Positions 59,315 to 64,000 of a DNA stretch of 64,000 nt are shown in pieces. The notes under the pieces were generated by a model. The model was not told the DNA's origin. It did not search any database and was given only the letters and a program-made list of their open reading frames with translations. The position numbers and the translations under genes were made by a program. The DNA is from Gigantopelta aegis. Its lineage: Eukaryota; Mollusca; Gastropoda; Neomphalida; Peltospiridae. The stretch spans positions 45,266,188-45,330,187 of the forward strand of contig NC_054712.1 of NCBI RefSeq assembly GCF_016097555.1, written 5' to 3'. The number at the start of each line of letters is the position of its first letter. The first letter of the stretch is position 1.

Positions 59315-60360
59315 CCAAGAATTAATCTGGAATCTGGTATGCCATACACCTTTATGATTAATGCACAGGATGGCGTTAACATTGTTCTAGATAACCTGCC
59401 TTTGAAGGGTCTCTTTGTTACCAGATATTAATTGTATTTCCCAGTGATTTGAAACAAATATAATCATGCTCATATGGACAATGGACGCCGTTAAGTCTTT
59501 GTGTTGAGATTTGCACTCCACTGACGAGATAGGATGTAAATGTAAATGCGTTTGTTTATTCTCTTTTGAAGCACTGCTGTACTCAATTATCTAATTCAAC
59601 GAGAACTCAAAGAATATTCTGGAATGAGAGGAAAGACATCAGTGGAAGTTTCTTTTGTATAATTCCTTTCTTCCAATTCCTTTTTTCTTCTAACTTGGGA
59701 TATCTATCACGATATATAAATATATATTAGGTTTTCTTCATAATTCATACACGTCAAGACAGTAATAGGAATTATTAATGTCGGAATAAATCGGTTGATT
59801 ATAGCAGCTACGATAGTATTTGATTTTGCAAAAAAAAATCATTACTTCAGAGAAACATTGTATTGGTTCACCAGTTTAAAAAAACCCAACATATATATTT
59901 CTTTCATCTCTTTTTTTAAAGCTAGCTTCGTTTTTCCAGATTTTACATATCGAAGAAACACACCTAGGAGCGAATAGCCAAAAGTGTCCTTTGGTTTTTA
60001 TTTTGCAGAGATTTGTCATATATACGTGAAAACAAACATTAAATGCATTCTTAGCAATGTTTTCATACCAAGTTTGGACGGATATTTCGTTAATGGTTTG
60101 ATGTTTGATCAAGAACATTTCGGAAACGAAGTACAGTGAAACTACTCTAAACCGGACACCCTCAAGACCAAGTAAGACATATGTAGAAGGGACCACAAAA
60201 AAACGTTCGGTTTTCAGGTAAATCTGGTTTAAGGAGGGTCCGCTTTTGAGAGGTTTTACTGTAATAAAAAATGGCTGTTCTTTACTTGTACATTTTTGTA
60301 ATTAAATTTATTAATTGTTTTGTTTCTCAGAAATTTAATTGTTATATATAAAGTTGAACA
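59315..60360. other. Stretch between lectin copies 4 and 3
   Basis: 59355–59720 matches the 5' flank of copy 2. 60080–60380 matches the 3' flank of copy 2. 59720–60080 has no match that I see and no gene. Confidence 0.55.
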
Positions 60361-60379
60361 ACACAACAAGAGCATAAAG

Positions 60380-60622
60380 GTTGTTTGATCTACAGGTTGG
60401 CATGACCTGGCGATTAACCAGGCTAAAGTGGTGTGCTGCCAGAAAACATATCCGCAGATATGTCCCCAACTCAGTCATCATCCAGCATTGCGGGATGCAC
60501 CTCACGGCCAACAAGGTGCCCCAAAATGGGAGTTGTGCTGTATTGGCCATTCTCAAAGAGAATGTTACATCTCTGCACCACGGAGAGGTTACAGCACGCG
60601 CAGGGGTGAAAATAAACGTTTC
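60380..60622 (-). repeat. LINE 5' UTR fragment, 3' flank of lectin copy 3
   Basis: Same minus-strand Jockey-like LINE 5' end and junction as at about 21285 and 26075, truncated at the same internal point as the copy at 25.84 kb. Confidence 0.75.
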
Positions 60623-60788
60623 ACAGAATATCACTATGTGGTTGCTGTAGATTCACATTTAAATTGCTATGTACGTAACAAGATATTAATGTATACAAAA
60701 CAACACATATTTTATCACTTAATTTTATTCTTTTGTGTAATTATTCAATTCACTCATGTGGTGTGGTATTTGTTTACTTGCAATTTAA

Positions 60789-62334
60789 TCAGATTGAATG
60801 TTCGCATATGTACTTATAATCAAGTTTGCAGTTAACATCATTCCACCAGTTGTGCTCAACAGATAACATAACACAATCTTCTCTCTTCCATTCATTGTTC
60901 GGACTAGTGCGGCCCCACACTGAGAAGTTGGCATTGTTTCCATTCTTCCAGAGGAACACACTCTCTTCTAATATATCATTCAAGCCAATCCAATACTGCG
61001 CCTCATCTGTGCAATAATAAGAAATACACCATTAGCCAATCTAATACCTCGACTCATATGTGCAATAATAAGAATGATTGAATAAATTAATGAATGACGA
61101 CAACCCAGCACAAAATACACACCAGCTATTGGGTGTCAGGAAAGGCAAGTATATGGAAAGATTGTTTACATTAGAATAAAACTTATATAATTATGTAAAA
61201 CCAGTGTAAAGAGCTGTGGGGAAAAGAATAATACAATACTAATATTAAGGAAAGTATATTTTAAAGGTGTATAAAAGTCAGTGTTTGCTATTGGGTGGCA
61301 ACTAAGGTAAATGTGTAAATGAAGTGTTAATTAATATCGATAATAAAAAGGCAAACAGCATCCTTTCCTCGAAGGAGGAGCCGGCGAACGTCAACACCTG
61401 CGCCCACGACAGGCGTGTGCTGCAACAGTTTGTTCTGAATGTGTACGTTAAAACCTATGATCTGATCTGGCCTGACAAACAGTAACCTCTTTTACAAGGC
61501 CGAATTGATAGAATGCTTTTAAAACATTGCAACTTCCTCCACGAATCGCCTGAGGTGCTTGGTCATAGGATGGAGTAATCTCATTAGACCCATTCTCCCA
61601 AATGTTTTTCTCTGATTGTTGTTTTCTCATCTCAGCCATTACACCACGAATGCCGGGATATGTGCCGTCATGTCTGTGGTAAAGTGCATATGAAACATCC
61701 CTTACTACGAATGTAGCGGTTTACCTCTTATACTATATGTCATGGTAACCAAATGTTTGACATCGAATCAGTGTTTTCTAGTGGTGTCGTTAAATAAAAC
61801 AAACTCATGTATCGGTGGCAGTGATTTATCTATAGACGGATTGCCACGCCCTAGTACAATACACTCTGTATGGGATTTCAGGATGGGCCGTGACATGAAC
61901 TCTCACCGAAGGAACTTTTGAGGATGTTTCAAGAGAGAAAACTGTCTTAGAACGTCTACATCTCGCTAGAAAGACGACTTGACCGATACTGGCAATTCAT
62001 GGAAGTGTTTACTTTGTGGAAAACATTATACAAAATATATATAAAAAAAACGGAAACAAAATAAAAACAAAATGAAATGATGTACCATTACAGGACAATC
62101 ATTCCTGGTGGAAGTCCATTTAACTCCCTTGTACACAGATAGATTTACCGATATTTGTTTTGATGTATTCTCTGACGGCTGTATGTTTTTCTTCCGTGTC
62201 CAAGATGATCAACCTGCTTCCTTTATTACGGCAAGAGTTTTGTGCTCTGATCCACCAGTCTTTTTTGGGGTACGCCTTGAAGCACAAGTTCAGATGTAGA
62301 ATTAGTGCGTACCCGTCTTCGACTGGACAGTCAC
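60789..62334 (-). CDS. Lectin copy 3: C-type lectin exons A and B, 5' exons outside window
   Basis: Exon A 62334–62149 (acceptor TTGGCAG, donor CG|GTAAAT) and exon B 61006–60789 are both open and in matching phase. The domain reads GDCPVEDGYALILHLNLCFK, then KKDWWIRAQNSCRNKGSRLI, YWIGLNDILEESVFLW, SPNN, WWNDVNC and YICEHSI. Against copy 2, changes cluster in the YRWLGARN/DWWIRAQN stretch and around the W–SPNN region, while cysteines and WND stay fixed. The poly(A) signal is AATAAA at 60724–60729. PAN and signal exons should lie above 64 kb. A secreted lectin, probably functional if those exons exist. Confidence 0.75.
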
Positions 62335-64000
62335 CTGCCAATATATTTACCTCTGTCAGTATCTGTGTCTAAATAATACATATGCATAATACATGTGTCA
62401 TTCGAAATACCCTCTTGACTTTGTTTCTGTTGTAACATGTTTACAGATAATATATTTTAAAGAACTAAAATTGTAGATTTAAATACATTGTATTGTACAT
62501 TTTCATAATGTACGTAATAATTACATTTTCAAACTTAGAATACCAGTGGCCTGTGCATTCAATATGTTTCAGATGCCATATATTATAACTGTACATTGCC
62601 AGGTATACGTTTATTGCAGTACGATCAGAAACCCTTTGGATATACAGGTATTAAAATTCTGAGTAGAACGATATGAAGTCTTCATTTGGGTTATCCTCAC
62701 ATTTGATTTTATAGATCTTTACTCGTAATATATTTCTGTTGATAGTTATTATTTACATTGATACTAACAAATCGAGAGTTCGCAGTATTGAGATTGCATC
62801 TCGCCAAACCTACGCCCAACGACTTCAACTTTATTCAGAATATCTCAACAAATGTCCGAAGGCCTCAACCAGACATATTTTACAGCGAAATGCCGTAAAT
62901 GTGTAATTTCCACACGATTGGTGAATAGGTTGTGACATTTGAACATTTACGGGTACTCTCATATCATGTTTTAGCCTGTAATTCATACTATACTTGTAAA
63001 GGTGTGTCTTGTATATCTTCGTGGCTGGAATGCTATACCCTCCCATCAGTATTTGTAAGTCACTTTAATTATTTTTAAAATAAATTTAAACAATGCTATA
63101 TGTTCATATAAGATGTATGGAAATGTTACCATAACAATATTGTCTGACAGTGCGACAGCCGTAACTGTTATTTTACAGTTCTATCTCGTATATACTATCA
63201 ATTTATTGTCGAAATTTTGCCTTAAGAACATGTACCTTTTGCGTATTCCGTCTCTTTGCCAAGACAAGTTATGTTATGATATGCTATTTAATGTAATGTA
63301 AACACTAACATAGTAGTCTTTAACTGTATCACTTAATAGCTTTTCTTATGCATATAAATTATCTTTGACAATGTTTTTTTCGTCCTCTACGTTTATGTCT
63401 TACTGCTCCATCAATTTTTGTATTCAGTACAACATTTTTGTAAAAAAACCAATAAAAAAACCGCGATCTGGTTCATTGGCCCATCCATGATTTAATATTG
63501 GGGGCATCCACATTGGGGTTGGGTGTTGGATGCAAAAAAAAAGACTGTCTTTAACATGTGTTATGGGGAAATAGGAAACTATAAACAAACGTGGTAGGGA
63601 AAAAAAGATGTATGATTGGAAGATGGAACGGCATAGCCGATGGCCTTGTTATATAATCAACACAAGGTTCAGTAGTCTGTTGGTCACTTTCTACTAGTAT
63701 CATATTATTTTGGCATGTTCTGGTTCCAGTTTCGGCAACACTTGACCACAATACACGGACACGGTGCGGTTTAGGTGCATTTAAGAAATCTACAGATGTG
63801 CACATTCGACAGAGATTTGATACATGTTGGCTCGTAACGATACTTATAATTGTGTTTGCTCTAAATTGTTCTTTAAATAATTAAGTTTAAGAACGTACCG
63901 CAATGTCAACACATTACATCGGAATAAATGGTTATGCTGAAAATATTTACTGGCCCTTAATTAATTTTATTCAATATAATATGAAAAAATAGTTTAGTAA
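62335..64000. other. Intron of lectin copy 3, runs off the window
   Basis: Homologous to 35113–36600 of copy 2 without LTR element 1, so it shows the uninterrupted state of that intron (…GATAATATATTTTAAAG… at about 62445). No gene recognised. Confidence 0.7.

Overview
The window looks like nuclear DNA of a lophotrochozoan animal, most likely a mollusc. It is AT-rich, has spliced genes with GT–AG introns, and contains tRNA-headed SINEs, Jockey-like LINEs, Ty3/gypsy-type LTR elements, Penelope-like elements, Tc1 remnants and Polinton remnants of kinds common in mollusc genomes. The species call rests on remembered repeat families, not on a search. There is no sign of bacterial operons, rRNA or CRISPR.

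Region by region. 1–4.1 kb holds SINEs and an old Jockey-like LINE (5' UTR, ORF1, endonuclease) with two younger insertions nested in its 5' UTR, each bounded by a target duplication. 4.1–5.1 kb holds a minisatellite and a Tc1 transposase remnant. 5.7–9.6 kb is a head-to-head pair: a two-exon gene of unknown function on the minus strand and a KRBA2/SCAND3-like integrase-core gene (broken) on the plus strand. Both have TATA boxes. The integrase copy is followed by a 41-bp minisatellite, a poly(A) signal and a striking array of four near-palindromes with an exact 29-bp period. 10–15 kb is repeats only. 15.0–17.6 kb is a broken Polinton/Maverick. 18–21.3 kb is SINEs, a MITE arm and a minus-strand LINE.

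21.3–64 kb is a minus-strand cluster of at least four related copies of one host gene, a small secreted protein with a PAN/Apple domain followed by a C-type lectin domain. The best copy (52.06 down to 26.26 kb) has four exons whose intron phases match exactly: signal peptide, PAN, and two halves of the C-type lectin domain. Its introns are swollen by a 7.2-kb LTR element (27.9–35.1 kb), a Penelope-like element (39.7–41.4 kb) and a younger 7.9-kb LTR element (42.1–50.0 kb), which itself sits inside a MITE. One upstream copy (53.4–59.3 kb) is a truncated pseudogene. One copy (60.8–62.3 kb) is open through both lectin exons, with its 5' exons beyond the window. One downstream copy (21.5–23.1 kb) has the lectin exons only and a one-base insertion.

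Both LTR elements carry integrase coding upstream of reverse transcriptase, the reverse of ordinary Ty3/gypsy and the hallmark of the Gmr1-like group. The repeats also show a SINE sharing its 3' tail with the Jockey-like LINE, an internally deleted LINE that keeps both ends and its target duplication, and Penelope insertions lying within CA/TA microsatellites.
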